DNA of 55,589 nucleotides from Chitinophaga pinensis (GTDB lineage Bacteria; Bacteroidota; Bacteroidia; 2-12-FULL-35-15), in assembly GCA_945885475.1 (NCBI GenBank), contig CAMCYR010000021.1, positions 1 to 55,589 on the forward strand, read 5' to 3'. The position numbers and the translations under genes are program-made. Positions 8,745-17,261 of the stretch are shown here, in pieces. The notes beneath the pieces were generated by a model, which was given only the letters and a program-made list of their open reading frames with translations, ran no database searches and was not told where the DNA came from. The first letter of the stretch is position 1, and the number at the start of each line of letters is the position of its first letter.

Positions 8745-9794
8745 ATGAAATTATCACAGTTTAAATTTAATCTGCCGAAAGAACTAATCGCTGAAACACC
8801 TGCTAAAACACGTGACGAGGCAAGATTGATGGTTGTTCACCGTAAAACAGGAAAGATCGAACACAAAGCATTCAAGGATGTATTGTCATATTTTAATGAC
8901 GGTGATTGTATGATTCTTAACGATACAAAAGTTTTTCCTGCACGTATGTATGGGAATAAGGAAAAAACAGGTGCAAAAATAGAAGTGTTTTTATTGCGCG
9001 AATTAAATGCTGAAAGCCGTTTGTGGGATGTTTTAGTTGATCCGGCTCGTAAGATTCGTATCGGAAATAAACTTTATTTTGGTGATGATGATACATTGGT
9101 GGCTGAGGTTATTGATAATACAACCTCCCGTGGACGCACCTTGCGTTTCTTGTTTGACGGTTCGTATGAAGAATTCCGTAAAACCTTAAACGATATGGGT
9201 GAAACCCCACTTCCTAAATATATCAAGCGTGCACCAACAGAAGAGGACAAAGAACGTTATCAGACCGTGTATGCGAAAAATGAAGGTGCAGTAGCTGCTC
9301 CTACAGCTGGTTTACATTTCAGCCGTGAACTATTAAAACGTCTTGAATTGAAAGGCGTTAATTTTGCAAATGTTACATTACACGTAGGTTTAGGTACTTT
9401 TCGTACAGTAGAAGTAGAAGACTTGACAAAACACAAAATGGATTCGGAACAAGCTTATATTTCGGAAAAAGATTGTTTAATAATTAATAAAGCACGTGAA
9501 ACAAAAAAGAAAGTTTGTTGCGTAGGAACAACTTCTATGCGTGCAATCGAAACCTCTGTGAGTACAGATGGATACGTGAAGCCATATGATGGCTGGACAA
9601 ATAAATTTATTTTTCCTCCTTATGATTTCAGTGTTGCAAATTGTATGATCACCAACTTCCACACTCCTGAATCAACATTATTGATGATGGTTTGCGCATT
9701 TGGTGGGTATGATTTGATGATGAAGGCATATAAAGAAGCGATAAAAGAAAAATACAATTTTTATACTTACGGAGACGCCATGTTGATCTTGTAA
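8745..9794 (+). CDS. queA: S-adenosylmethionine:tRNA ribosyltransferase-isomerase
   Basis: QueA transfers and isomerises the ribosyl part of S-adenosylmethionine onto 7-aminomethyl-7-deazaguanine in tRNA, giving epoxyqueuosine at the wobble position. The 349-residue protein has the family's opening ([26 protein letters not shown]), the FPARMYGNK block, [12 protein letters not shown] (about 184-195), LHVGLGTFR, and the C-terminal [20 protein letters not shown] block. The length is normal. It is preceded by its own promoter and a leader of about 100 bases; I see no preQ1-type motif in this leader. It is followed by a strong hairpin terminator at 9818-9868. The upstream neighbour truB is another tRNA-modification enzyme. 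Confidence 0.97.
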   Translation: MKLSQFKFNLPKELIAETPAKTRDEARLMVVHRKTGKIEHKAFKDVLSYFNDGDCMILNDTKVFPARMYGNKEKTGAKIEVFLLRELNAESRLWDVLVDPARKIRIGNKLYFGDDDTLVAEVIDNTTSRGRTLRFLFDGSYEEFRKTLNDMGETPLPKYIKRAPTEEDKERYQTVYAKNEGAVAAPTAGLHFSRELLKRLELKGVNFANVTLHVGLGTFRTVEVEDLTKHKMDSEQAYISEKDCLIINKARETKKKVCCVGTTSMRAIETSVSTDGYVKPYDGWTNKFIFPPYDFSVANCMITNFHTPESTLLMMVCAFGGYDLMMKAYKEAIKEKYNFYTYGDAMLIL

Positions 9795-9817
9795 AAACGT
9801 GTAAAATGACTAATTCT

Positions 9818-9868
9818 ACGAATTTACGAATGTGTGCTATAAACACGGATTAGTAAATTCGTTTTTTT
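9818..9868 (+). terminator. Long hairpin terminator after queA
   Basis: ACGAATTTAC (9818-9827) and GTAAATTCGT (9853-9862) are perfect 10-base arms, followed by TTTTTT. The loop contains a second short pairing (GTGT/ACAC). It begins 23 bases past the queA stop. Confidence 0.8.
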
Positions 9869-9894
9869 ATTGCTGATCAGTACTTAGAATTCAA

Positions 9895-10560
9895 ATGACA
9901 AAATACCTTATCATAGTAGCAGGAGGAACCGGGAGTCGCATGAATAATGCCACTCCAAAACAATTCATCGAATTGAAAGGTAAGCCTGTCTTGATGCATA
10001 CGATTGAAAAGTTTACTTCTGCCTTCCCTGATATTTTTGTTATTGTTGTTCTTTCAAAATCATTGAACGAGGATTGGAACGGCCTGTGTGCAAAACACAA
10101 TTTTAAAATTCCGCATCAATTGGCAGATGGTGGAGAAACGCGTTACCATTCTGTGAAAAATGGTTTGGCACTTGTTCCTGATGCTTGTGTTGTAGGAATT
10201 CATGACGCTGCAAGACCATTGGTTAGCAGACAAACAATTTTGAATGCTTTTAAAACGGCTGAAGTGAGGGGTAATGCTTCTCCATGCGTTCCGCTCAACG
10301 ACTCGATTCGGTTTTTAAAGGGGAAAGATAATTGTGCGGTAGACCGCAAGCATTATTCTATTATTCAAACACCACAATGTTTTCATTCTGATTTAATAAA
10401 AAAGGCATTTTTAAAAGCTTATAAGCCCGAATTTACGGATGATGCAAGTGTACTGGAGGCCTTCGGGGAAAAAATAAATCTGATTGAGGGAAATCGCGAA
10501 AATATAAAAATTACCACAGAACAAGATTTGATAATTGCGGAAGCATTGATGGACAGGTAG
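9895..10560 (+). CDS. ispD: 2-C-methyl-D-erythritol 4-phosphate cytidylyltransferase
   Basis: IspD joins CTP and methylerythritol phosphate, the third step of the non-mevalonate route to isoprenoids, in the cytosol. The 221-residue protein has the nucleotide-binding loop VAGGTGSRM (8-16) with the usual Gly-rich and Arg residues, the Lys of PKQF (22), GGETRYHSVKNGL (79-91), HDAARPLV (103-110) and the DDASVLE block near 185. It follows the queA terminator and converges on the amidohydrolase gene 88 bases downstream. Its product ultimately supplies the polyprenyl synthase at 13690 and the lipid carrier used by UppP. Confidence 0.95.
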   Translation: MTKYLIIVAGGTGSRMNNATPKQFIELKGKPVLMHTIEKFTSAFPDIFVIVVLSKSLNEDWNGLCAKHNFKIPHQLADGGETRYHSVKNGLALVPDACVVGIHDAARPLVSRQTILNAFKTAEVRGNASPCVPLNDSIRFLKGKDNCAVDRKHYSIIQTPQCFHSDLIKKAFLKAYKPEFTDDASVLEAFGEKINLIEGNRENIKITTEQDLIIAEALMDR

Positions 10561-10648
10561 AAACCGAACAACAGGATGGTGAGGGTTTATTTTTGCTGAG
10601 CTTTTTTATTTACTGCCAATTAAAAATCGTAAGGATCCGCATTCGCAT

Positions 10649-11815
10649 TTAAGCAAGTTTCAGCACCTCCGTTTTTTCAGTGATGCTTATCCCATCCACA
10701 TTTTTTAGTAGGTTTAATCCAGGTTTTTTACCTTTTTCGATGCTGCCGAGTTGGTTTTGTCCCAAAAATTCAGCCCCGTTTTTTGTTGCCCAAAGAAGCA
10801 ATGTTTGCAATGGAATTTCAGGGTAATACTTAGTGATGGTCTTTAATTCATCAAGAATGGATAGGCTCCAGTTGGAAGCCAGGCTGTCGGTTCCAATAGT
10901 AATTGTTGCGTTTTCTTCTATAAATAACTTGTAATCGGGTAATTTGTTTTCGATAAACAGGTTTGCATTCGGACAGGTACAAAAATAGAGCTGAGATCTA
11001 AAATCAGAGCGATTAGATTTAATCCAATCGAAATCCTCCTTTGATGTAAATGTGTTATGCACAAGGACTATTTTTTTTGCTTTGTTGAGGTGTTTTAGGG
11101 TTGATTGTAAAGAATTTTCTCCTGTTTTGCGCATCAAGTTGGTGTTTATTCCCATTTCCTTGAATGTGTTAAACATAACACCGGAGTTGTACAAAAACAA
11201 TTCGTTCTCTCCTTCACTTTCTTGGTTATGAATCGTTAAAATACTATTGTTTTCCTCTGCAACATTGTTGATGAGTGCAAGTAACTCTTCAGACATAGTA
11301 TAGGGAGCATGAGGTGAGATGGAGCCGGAAGTAGTAAGTTCGGCTATTAATTTTTTCCCCTTTTCAATTGTTTCTTCTGCCTTTGAAGGATCCATACTGA
11401 AGATTTCAATGAACGTATGGTAATATAAATTCCTTTTTTCTTTTTGTTTAAATGTACTGTTGTTGTTTGAAATATCACCAACAGCCACGATCCCGTTTCG
11501 AATCATTTCAGCTTCGGCATCTACAATGCATCTTTCAATAAGGTCTTCCGAAAAGGTAGTTCGTTTTTCAATAATTTCTTTTATGAAGCTCGTTATTCCC
11601 GTTTTTTCATTTACCTGTGAACGTAAATGTGAAAGTTCTAGATGGCAGTGTGTGTTAATAAAACCCGGACAAATGATGCCGGAGTAATGCTCTGTTGCTC
11701 CGTTATTGTCCGATTCCAAAGCCAGAATAGTGCCATCCTCTGAAATAGTTATACTACCATTTTTGATAGGGTCGGATGAAACCGGAAAAATATAATCTGC
11801 AGAAATTTTACGCAT
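10649..11815 (-). CDS. Amidohydrolase of the SsnA/MtaD/aminofutalosine deaminase group
   Basis: The 388-residue protein has the complete metal site of the subtype III amidohydrolase group. His56 and His58 are in [13 protein letters not shown], His169 in SPHAPY, His196 in [10 protein letters not shown], His253 in LVHNTF and Asp310 in GTDSLASN. Such enzymes deaminate purine-type or related rings (S-adenosylhomocysteine, guanine, aminodeoxyfutalosine, atrazine-like compounds). The [10 protein letters not shown] sequence and overall length resemble aminodeoxyfutalosine deaminase of the menaquinone pathway, but no mqn genes are in the window, so the substrate remains open. Its -7 box lies at 11835-11842 within the region shared with rlmN, which is transcribed the other way. 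It is convergent with ispD. Confidence 0.8.
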   Translation of the reverse strand: MRKISADYIFPVSSDPIKNGSITISEDGTILALESDNNGATEHYSGIICPGFINTHCHLELSHLRSQVNEKTGITSFIKEIIEKRTTFSEDLIERCIVDAEAEMIRNGIVAVGDISNNNSTFKQKEKRNLYYHTFIEIFSMDPSKAEETIEKGKKLIAELTTSGSISPHAPYTMSEELLALINNVAEENNSILTIHNQESEGENELFLYNSGVMFNTFKEMGINTNLMRKTGENSLQSTLKHLNKAKKIVLVHNTFTSKEDFDWIKSNRSDFRSQLYFCTCPNANLFIENKLPDYKLFIEENATITIGTDSLASNWSLSILDELKTITKYYPEIPLQTLLLWATKNGAEFLGQNQLGSIEKGKKPGLNLLKNVDGISITEKTEVLKLA

Positions 11816-11834
11816 AACACACTTGTATAAAGTA

Positions 11835-11842
11835 CAAAATTA
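11835..11842 (-). promoter_or_regulatory. -7 box for the amidohydrolase gene
   Basis: The plus strand CAAAATTA reads TAATTTTG on the minus strand, an exact match to TAnnTTTG. It ends about 20 bases before the ATG at 11815. No well-placed TTG was found. Confidence 0.45.
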
Positions 11843-11880
11843 CGAAATTATAAACTGCTCGTTATATCAATATCTATTCG

Positions 11881-11888
11881 TAAATTTG
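11881..11888 (+). promoter_or_regulatory. -7 box for rlmN
   Basis: TAAATTTG matches TAnnTTTG exactly. It ends 12 bases before the ATG at 11901, so the expected leader is only a few bases. The position also argues for 11901 as the true start, because an upstream in-frame ATG at 11823 would precede the promoter. Confidence 0.55.
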
Positions 11889-11900
11889 TTGTCAAGCAAA

Positions 11901-12974
11901 ATGGATACAAAGAAGGATATACGAGCACTTTCGCTAGAAGAATTGAAAACTGTTTTTGTAGAAAACGGAGATCAGGCATTTCGTGCAAAACAGGTGTATG
12001 AGTGGCTTTGGAAAAAGTCGGTGCGCACATTCGATGAAATGACCAATTTATCAAAATCTACCCGCGAATTATTGAATACACATTTTGTAATTAACGCAGT
12101 TGTTGTTGATGACATGCAGATCAGTATCGACCGTACGATCAAGAATGCATTTAAACTTTATGATAGCAATATTGTAGAAGGTGTATTGATTCCTAGTACA
12201 ACAAGGATGACAGCTTGTATCTCTTCACAGGTGGGTTGCAGCCTCACTTGCAAGTTTTGTGCAACAGGAAAGTTAGAACGTTTGCGGAATTTGAATGCGG
12301 ACGAGATCTATGATCAGGTGGTATTGATAAAAAATCAGGCGGAAGAAAAATACAATGTCCCGCTTACAAATATTGTTTACATGGGAATGGGTGAACCTTT
12401 GCTAAACTATAAGAATGTGCTGGACTCCATTCATAAAATTACTTCTCCGGAAGGCTTGAATATGTCTCCACAACGCATAACTGTTAGTACTGCAGGTGTT
12501 TCAAAAATGATCAAAAAGTTGGGTGATGATGGCGTGAAATTTAATTTGGCGCTTTCGCTGCATGCCGCTAACGATGCTAAACGGAATCACATTATGCCAA
12601 TCAATGAAAGCAATACGCTGGAAGCATTGGCAGAAGCTTTGACCTATTTTTATGAGAAAACAGGAACACGTGTTACTTATGAATACATCGCTTTCAAAGA
12701 TTTTAATGATAGCATTGAAGATGCGCAGGATTTGGCAAAGTTTTGCAAACACATACCCTGCAAGGTAAATATTATTGAATACAATCCCATCGATGATGGT
12801 GAATTCCAACAAACGACAACGGAGCGATTGGATGCCTTTGCGAAGTATCTCGAGAATAAAAATATTATTGTAAATATACGCAGAAGCAGAGGGAAGGATA
12901 TTGATGCAGCATGCGGACAATTGGCTAATAAAAATAAAGAGGGTTTTGAGAAGCGGAAGATGAAAATTAAATAG
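11901..12974 (+). CDS. rlmN: 23S rRNA (adenine(2503)-C2)-methyltransferase
   Basis: RlmN is a radical-SAM enzyme that methylates C2 of A2503 in 23S rRNA and A37 in some tRNAs. From the chosen start it has 357 residues. The radical-SAM cluster motif is at Cys113, Cys117 and Cys120 (CSLTCKFC), followed by MGMGEPLLNY and the SLHAANDAKRNHIMP block. The resolving cysteine is in DAACGQL near the C-terminus. I chose the ATG at 11901 (MDTKKDIRALS), because the 26 extra residues from 11823 would overlap the promoter region and do not resemble RlmN. The next gene, an exported haem-motif protein, starts 28 bases after the stop and could be read through from here. Confidence 0.95.
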   Translation: MDTKKDIRALSLEELKTVFVENGDQAFRAKQVYEWLWKKSVRTFDEMTNLSKSTRELLNTHFVINAVVVDDMQISIDRTIKNAFKLYDSNIVEGVLIPSTTRMTACISSQVGCSLTCKFCATGKLERLRNLNADEIYDQVVLIKNQAEEKYNVPLTNIVYMGMGEPLLNYKNVLDSIHKITSPEGLNMSPQRITVSTAGVSKMIKKLGDDGVKFNLALSLHAANDAKRNHIMPINESNTLEALAEALTYFYEKTGTRVTYEYIAFKDFNDSIEDAQDLAKFCKHIPCKVNIIEYNPIDDGEFQQTTTERLDAFAKYLENKNIIVNIRRSRGKDIDAACGQLANKNKEGFEKRKMKIK

Positions 12975-13001
12975 TGTATTTAATCAGATAAGAAAAGAAG
13001 A

Positions 13002-13646
13002 ATGTTAAAATTGAAATCTGTTTTATATTTATTCATGACTGTGTTGGTTGTCACTCTTTCTGATTGTACTTCCGATGTATACAATCCTGATGTTTGTTTT
13101 CAAGAAAATATTCTGCCGATATTTGTTTCTAATTGTGCAACGACCGGTTGTCATAATTCCATCGATAAAGCCGAGGAATATGACTTAACAAGTTATGAAG
13201 GAATTATGAAAGGAGTTGTCGCGAATCATCCTTCGAGAAGTGAAGTTTATAAAGTTATTTCCGGAAATAATCCATCAATGCCTGCAGAGAATTATCCAAA
13301 ACTTAGCAATAAGGATGTTAGTTATATTAAGCTATGGATTGACATGGGTGCGAAAAACACTTCTAACTGTTCAAGTTGCGACACTATGAGTTTTACATAT
13401 AGCGCGAGAATTAAACCACTAATTACCACTTGGTGTGTGGGCTGCCATTCATCAGGTAGTCCGGGAGGAGGATTTAACCTCTCCAACTATTCGGGTGTTT
13501 CAGCTGTTGTAGCAACCGGTCAGTTTTTGGGCTCAATTCAGCATGCATCCGGTTTTTCCGCAATGCCGAAGAATGCGAGTAAATTATCTGATTGTGATAT
13601 TAAAGTAATTGAAAAATGGATCGAAGCAGGCTATTTAGACAATTAA
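13002..13646 (+). CDS. Exported protein with two c-type haem motifs
   Basis: The 214-residue protein starts with a signal sequence (MLKLKSVLYLFMTVLVVTLS) and a Cys at position 22 (TLSDCTSD), a possible but imperfect lipobox. The mature part has two similar halves of about 90 residues. The first has CATTGCH (Cys-x4-Cys-His) and the second CVGCH (Cys-x2-Cys-His). Each half continues with a helix ending in a Met-Pro (SMPAENYPKLS and SAMPKNASKLS) that may supply the Met haem ligand, and with a Lys/Asp-rich WI(D/E)xGA-type tail. This is the pattern of the small periplasmic or lipoprotein cytochromes common in Bacteroidota. A redox role is inferred. A related single-domain protein lies at 15260. 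Confidence 0.8.
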   Translation: MLKLKSVLYLFMTVLVVTLSDCTSDVYNPDVCFQENILPIFVSNCATTGCHNSIDKAEEYDLTSYEGIMKGVVANHPSRSEVYKVISGNNPSMPAENYPKLSNKDVSYIKLWIDMGAKNTSNCSSCDTMSFTYSARIKPLITTWCVGCHSSGSPGGGFNLSNYSGVSAVVATGQFLGSIQHASGFSAMPKNASKLSDCDIKVIEKWIEAGYLDN

Positions 13647-13689
13647 AGTAATTTGTTTATTTCAATTTTTTTAAAGAATAGAATTTTCT

Positions 13690-14661
13690 ATGACCGTAAA
13701 AGAAATAAAAGCACCGATAGAAAAAGAGATGGCCGAATTTGAATTGAAGTTCAAAGCTTCAATGAAGAGTTCTATTCCCTTGCTTGATAAGATTACACAT
13801 TACATTGTGAAACGCAAAGGGAAGCAATTGCGGCCGATGTTTGTGTTTTTGTCGGCAAAACTGGTAGGTGAAATGAATGAGTCCACCTACAGGGCCGCTT
13901 CCTTAATAGAATTGCTTCATACCGCCACATTGGTTCACGATGATGTTGTTGATGACTCCAACGAGCGTAGAGGTTTCTTTTCTGTGAATGCATTGTGGAA
14001 AAATAAAATTGCAGTTTTGGTAGGTGATTTTTTATTGTCAAGAGGCTTATTACTTTCTGTCGATAACAAAGATTATCATTTGTTAGGATTGGTTTCTAAT
14101 GCCGTGAGAGAAATGAGTGAAGGAGAGTTGCTGCAAATTGAAAAAGCAAGAAAACTGGATATAGATGAAGCTGTATATTTTGACATTATCCGAAAGAAAA
14201 CAGCATCATTAATTGCATCTTGTTGCGCTTGTGGTGCCGCATCTGTCACAAAAGACGAAAAAATAATTGATCAATTGTCTGCATTTGGAGAAGCTGTTGG
14301 TATTGCATTTCAGATAAAAGATGATCTATTTGATTATGGCGATGGATCTCATATCGGTAAACCAACAGGTATTGATATCAAAGAAAAAAAGATGACATTA
14401 CCCTTAATATATGCGCTGAATAGTGCGAGTTATTTTGAAAAAAGAAGAATTATCAATATTGTAAAAAATAACAATAACAATCCCAAAAAAGTGGCGGAAG
14501 TAATTGATTTTGTGATAAAAAGTGGCGGTATTCAATATGCGGAAGAAAAAATGAATGCGTATAAAAATGTAGCCCTGGGATTGCTCAGTCAATTTTCGGA
14601 CAACCCATCAAAGACTTCATTAGAAGCACTCGTAAAATATACGACCGAACGGAATAATTAA
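13690..14661 (+). CDS. Long-chain polyprenyl diphosphate synthase
   Basis: This trans-prenyltransferase condenses isopentenyl diphosphate units onto an allylic primer to make a long isoprenoid chain, typically the side chain of menaquinone. The 323-residue protein has the first Asp-rich motif DDVVD (84-88), followed by ERRG, and the second motif DDLFD (211-215), with the KKTASL block at 169-174. The residues before the first motif are small (HTATLVH), which usually means a long product rather than farnesyl. The binding block KRKGKQLRP is at about 41-49. It lies 43 bases after the cytochrome gene on the same strand; a role in quinone synthesis for respiration is inferred. Chain length cannot be read from sequence. 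Confidence 0.92.
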   Translation: MTVKEIKAPIEKEMAEFELKFKASMKSSIPLLDKITHYIVKRKGKQLRPMFVFLSAKLVGEMNESTYRAASLIELLHTATLVHDDVVDDSNERRGFFSVNALWKNKIAVLVGDFLLSRGLLLSVDNKDYHLLGLVSNAVREMSEGELLQIEKARKLDIDEAVYFDIIRKKTASLIASCCACGAASVTKDEKIIDQLSAFGEAVGIAFQIKDDLFDYGDGSHIGKPTGIDIKEKKMTLPLIYALNSASYFEKRRIINIVKNNNNNPKKVAEVIDFVIKSGGIQYAEEKMNAYKNVALGLLSQFSDNPSKTSLEALVKYTTERNN

Positions 14662-14712
14662 TATGTCATCGAAAAACATCAAATCACTCATTCTAAAAGG
14701 TAAGAATAACAG

Positions 14713-15165
14713 ATGAAAACTAAGATCATACTTTTCTCATGCATTTTTTGCGGATTGGTTTCTTGTTCTAACCAGGCGGATAAGATTCCTGCCGGTGAAA
14801 TAAAAAAAGAATCTTCTCCACCAACAAATTCTGATTCAACAAATTTTACAATTGTCACCACACAAGATACCATCACGAAAGACGGGGAGAGTATTTCTCG
14901 TTATAAAAGCGGTGCAGTGCGAATGCAGGGAATGATGAAGGATTCCAAGAGGGAAGGTTTGTGGAAAAGTTTTTATGAAAACGGACTGCAGTGGAGCGAA
15001 TCAACATTTGTAGGCGGAGTAAAATTTGGTAAAACTACAACTTGGTACGAAAATGGTAACAAGCGATATGAGGGATTTTATACCGATGATAAAGAAAGTG
15101 GAATGTGGACATTTTGGAATGAAGCAGGGGAGCTTGTGAATACAAAAGATTTTGGAAAAAAGTAG
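14713..15165 (+). CDS. MORN/YwqK-repeat lipoprotein
   Basis: The 150-residue protein has a lipoprotein signal peptide (MKTKIILFSCIFCGLVSCSN) with lipobox LVSC and acylated Cys19. After a Ser/Thr-rich linker come about three YwqK/MORN-type repeats of about 22 residues, each with a core like G-x-W-x2-FYENG or YENGNKRYEG. Databases often name such proteins 'antitoxin YwqK', but nothing here suggests a toxin-antitoxin pair. A surface or outer-membrane scaffold role is a guess. It is in the same strand run as the cytochrome and YceI genes. Confidence 0.8.
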   Translation: MKTKIILFSCIFCGLVSCSNQADKIPAGEIKKESSPPTNSDSTNFTIVTTQDTITKDGESISRYKSGAVRMQGMMKDSKREGLWKSFYENGLQWSESTFVGGVKFGKTTTWYENGNKRYEGFYTDDKESGMWTFWNEAGELVNTKDFGKK

Positions 15166-15232
15166 TCGAAACTAATTATTTTCGATTTGTTGTATTTCAC
15201 CCTGATTTAATCTATTTTTTTCAATATTTTTC

Positions 15233-15240
15233 TATATTTG
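15233..15240 (+). promoter_or_regulatory. -7 box before the 15260 gene
   Basis: TATATTTG matches TAnnTTTG exactly and ends 19 bases before the ATG at 15260. No TTG lies at the usual distance. It suggests that the 15260-17181 part (cytochrome, YceI, DUF5777) can be expressed as a unit. Confidence 0.5.
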
Positions 15241-15259
15241 TGTCATAAAAAAAATAAGC

Positions 15260-15604
15260 ATGAAAAAAATAATTTTTATTGCAGTTTCTGCTACCTTGAT
15301 TTTCTCTTCTTGTACTAAAGAAAAAGCGGAACCTTTAACAGTTGGATGTGCAGCGACAATTTCATTCGCTTCAGATATCAAACCATTCCTTACTTCAAAG
15401 TGTGTTACATGTCACACTGCTGGTGGTCCTGGAACGGGTGATTTTTCAGATTTTAATGTGTTCAAATCAAAAGTCGATGGAGGAAGTCTTAAAACAAGAG
15501 TGTTCACATTAAAAGATATGGCACCAGCTCTTTCTCCGCAACTTACCGAAGATGAGTTAGGGAAGTTGAAGTGTTGGATGGAACAAGGAGCACAAAATAA
15601 TTAA
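15260..15604 (+). CDS. Small c-type cytochrome lipoprotein
   Basis: The 114-residue protein has a lipoprotein signal peptide (MKKIIFIAVSATLIFSSCTK) with lipobox FSSC and Cys18. One haem c motif CVTCH lies at about 52-56, and the fold resembles each half of the 13002 protein, with a C-terminal WMEQGAQNN tail matching the earlier WIDMGAKN. A Met in DMAPAL may be the second ligand. It is expected on the periplasmic face of a membrane and would pass electrons; partner unknown. Its own -7 box lies at 15233, and the YceI gene starts 52 bases after its stop. Confidence 0.82.
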   Translation: MKKIIFIAVSATLIFSSCTKEKAEPLTVGCAATISFASDIKPFLTSKCVTCHTAGGPGTGDFSDFNVFKSKVDGGSLKTRVFTLKDMAPALSPQLTEDELGKLKCWMEQGAQNN

Positions 15605-15656
15605 TACTCGAACTAAATCTTCTAATAATTTCAATAAATCTTAAAACCATAATAGG

Positions 15657-16205
15657 ATGAAAAAAGCACTTTTATTAATAACCGCATTTGCATTCAGTGC
15701 AGGAATTTCTGCTCAGATTGTTATGGCTAAAACCTGCGCGGTGAGTTTTTTTTCCGCTTCACCTCTAGAAAATATCGAAGCAATCAATAAAGCCTCAAAA
15801 CCCTTGATCAATAAATCAACAAATGATATCCAAATCAAGATTGTAAACTCTGCTTTTATATTTGAAAAGGCATTGATGCAAGAACATTTCAATGAAAACT
15901 ATATGGAAAGTGAAAAATTTCCAAACACTATTTTTAAGGGAAAGATCAATGAGAAAATTGATTGGGCGAAAGATGGTGATCACAAAGTAACTGTTACCGG
16001 AAAAATGTCAATGCATGGTGTAGATAAAGACATCACAATGGACGGATTAATAAATATTAAAGCTGAAGAAGTAAGCATTTCAACAAAATTTAAAATTCAT
16101 ATTGCAGATTATGGCATAAAAGTACCAAGTTTATACATCCAAAATATTGCAGAGGATGTGGATGTGAAAATAGATGCAGTACTTGTTCCATTTAAAAAGA
16201 ATTAA
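15657..16205 (+). CDS. YceI family exported lipid-binding protein
   Basis: The 182-residue protein has a signal peptide (MKKALLLITAFAFSAGISAQ). The mature part matches the YceI lipocalin-like barrel: a SFFSASPLENIEA strand, ESEKFPNTIFKGKI and VTGKMSMHGVDKDITMDG blocks. YceI proteins bind amphiphiles, including isoprenoid quinones and polyisoprenoids, in the periplasm. Only 4 bases separate its stop from the DUF5777 start, so the two are co-translated, and a lipid-carrier/outer-membrane-barrel partnership is a reasonable inference. The polyprenyl synthase at 13690 and the haem proteins lie in the same run. Confidence 0.88.
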   Translation: MKKALLLITAFAFSAGISAQIVMAKTCAVSFFSASPLENIEAINKASKPLINKSTNDIQIKIVNSAFIFEKALMQEHFNENYMESEKFPNTIFKGKINEKIDWAKDGDHKVTVTGKMSMHGVDKDITMDGLINIKAEEVSISTKFKIHIADYGIKVPSLYIQNIAEDVDVKIDAVLVPFKKN

Positions 16206-16209
16206 ATTT

Positions 16210-17181
16210 ATGATAATTTCGAAAAAAGGATTTGCATTCATCGCATTGACATGCCTTGGAGTAAATATGTTTGCACAGGACGATATGTTGGCATTATTGG
16301 ATTCTGCCGGCGGAAAAAAAACACATGAGAAAGTGATTGCTACTTTCAAAGGATCAAAAATAATTAACATGCAGTCCACTGAAACGGTTAAAGCTGGTAC
16401 AATGGATTTTAACGTTAGCCACCGTTTCGGTAATATTGGTGCACAAAGTGGTGGAGGTGGACATCAGTTGTATGGTTTTGATAACGCTTCAGATATCCGG
16501 ATCGGTTTTGATTTTGGTATTACCGATAATCTTACATTAGGAGTTGGGCGCAGTAAACAAAACGAATTAATTGACGGATTAGTAAAATACCGGATCTTGA
16601 ATCAGACGCAAGACAATCATATACCACTTTCTCTAGCAGTTTATGCTGACGTCAGTTATACGCCACAAGTAGCAAATCAGTTTTATAGTGGTATCGTCAC
16701 TAACGCTGACTTTAAGCAAAACGATATTCATCGTTTCGCATATACAACTCAGTTATTGATTGCCCGTAAATTCGGATGGCGTTTTTCGATGCAATTGACA
16801 CCAACATACCAGCATCGCAATTTTGTTTTGGGAAGTATAAACGCGGATAATGGATCTGTTGAATCAAATGATTTACTTTCTATTGGCGGTGGTTTCAGAT
16901 TTAAAATCACCAAGCGTTTAGGTATCATTGCTGATTATTATTATACCTTATCTGATTTCAGAACAAATAATACTGCGAACCCATATTATCATCCTTTGGC
17001 GCTAGGAATTGAAATCGAAACGGGTGGGCATGTGTTTCACCTTAATTTCACAAATTCTTCAGGAATAATCGAAAACAATTATATTCCTAATACGACAGAT
17101 AGTTGGTTAAAAGGCGGATTTAAATTCGGATTCAATATTTCAAGGGTTTTTACGCTTGGAGGTAAGAAAAAGCATTCATAA
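16210..17181 (+). CDS. DUF5777 outer-membrane beta-barrel protein
   Basis: The 323-residue protein has a signal peptide (MIISKKGFAFIALTCLGVNMFAQ) and then alternating strands rich in aromatic residues, the pattern of an outer-membrane barrel. Family hallmarks are visible: TMDFNVSHRFGNIG, GFDNASDIRIGFDFGITDNLTLGVGRSKQNELIDGLVKYRIL. I use the ATG at 16210, which gives the signal peptide; an in-frame ATG at 16174 overlaps the YceI gene. The function of DUF5777 is not known. It follows YceI by 4 bases and ends before a strong palindromic terminator at 17194-17229, so it is the last gene of the cluster. Confidence 0.85.
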   Translation: MIISKKGFAFIALTCLGVNMFAQDDMLALLDSAGGKKTHEKVIATFKGSKIINMQSTETVKAGTMDFNVSHRFGNIGAQSGGGGHQLYGFDNASDIRIGFDFGITDNLTLGVGRSKQNELIDGLVKYRILNQTQDNHIPLSLAVYADVSYTPQVANQFYSGIVTNADFKQNDIHRFAYTTQLLIARKFGWRFSMQLTPTYQHRNFVLGSINADNGSVESNDLLSIGGGFRFKITKRLGIIADYYYTLSDFRTNNTANPYYHPLALGIEIETGGHVFHLNFTNSSGIIENNYIPNTTDSWLKGGFKFGFNISRVFTLGGKKKHS

Positions 17182-17193
17182 AATGAATGCAAC

Positions 17194-17229
17194 AAAAAAG
17201 AGGCTGATCAATTGATCAGCCTCTTTTTT
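17194..17229. terminator. Perfect 36-base palindromic terminator
   Basis: AAAAAAGAGGCTGATCAA and TTGATCAGCCTCTTTTTT are exact complements with no spacer (17194-17211 and 17212-17229). It begins 12 bases past the DUF5777 stop and has a T-tract in both directions. Its right edge also supplies the TTG of the next promoter candidate (17228-17230). Confidence 0.9.
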
Positions 17230-17254
17230 GTTCGTATAGAAATCATTAACTTTG
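17228..17254 (+). promoter_or_regulatory. Promoter candidate for the DUF4271-hemD run
   Basis: TTG at 17228-17230 and TAACTTTG at 17247-17254 are 16 bases apart, one short of the published 17-23 range. The box ends 7 bases before the putative TTG start at 17262, which would make the message leaderless. Confidence 0.45.
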
Positions 17255-17261
17255 CATTACT

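Noticed and set aside
11823-11900. Longer rlmN starting at 11823
   Set aside because: The added residues overlap the promoter region and do not resemble RlmN; the ATG at 11901 follows the -7 box.
12501-12920. 139-codon minus-strand frame
   Set aside because: It lies wholly within rlmN on the opposite strand and has no family features.
14713-15165. Toxin-antitoxin pair at the YwqK lipoprotein
   Set aside because: The database name 'YwqK antitoxin' suggests it, but the protein is a lipoprotein with MORN-like repeats and no toxin gene is adjacent.
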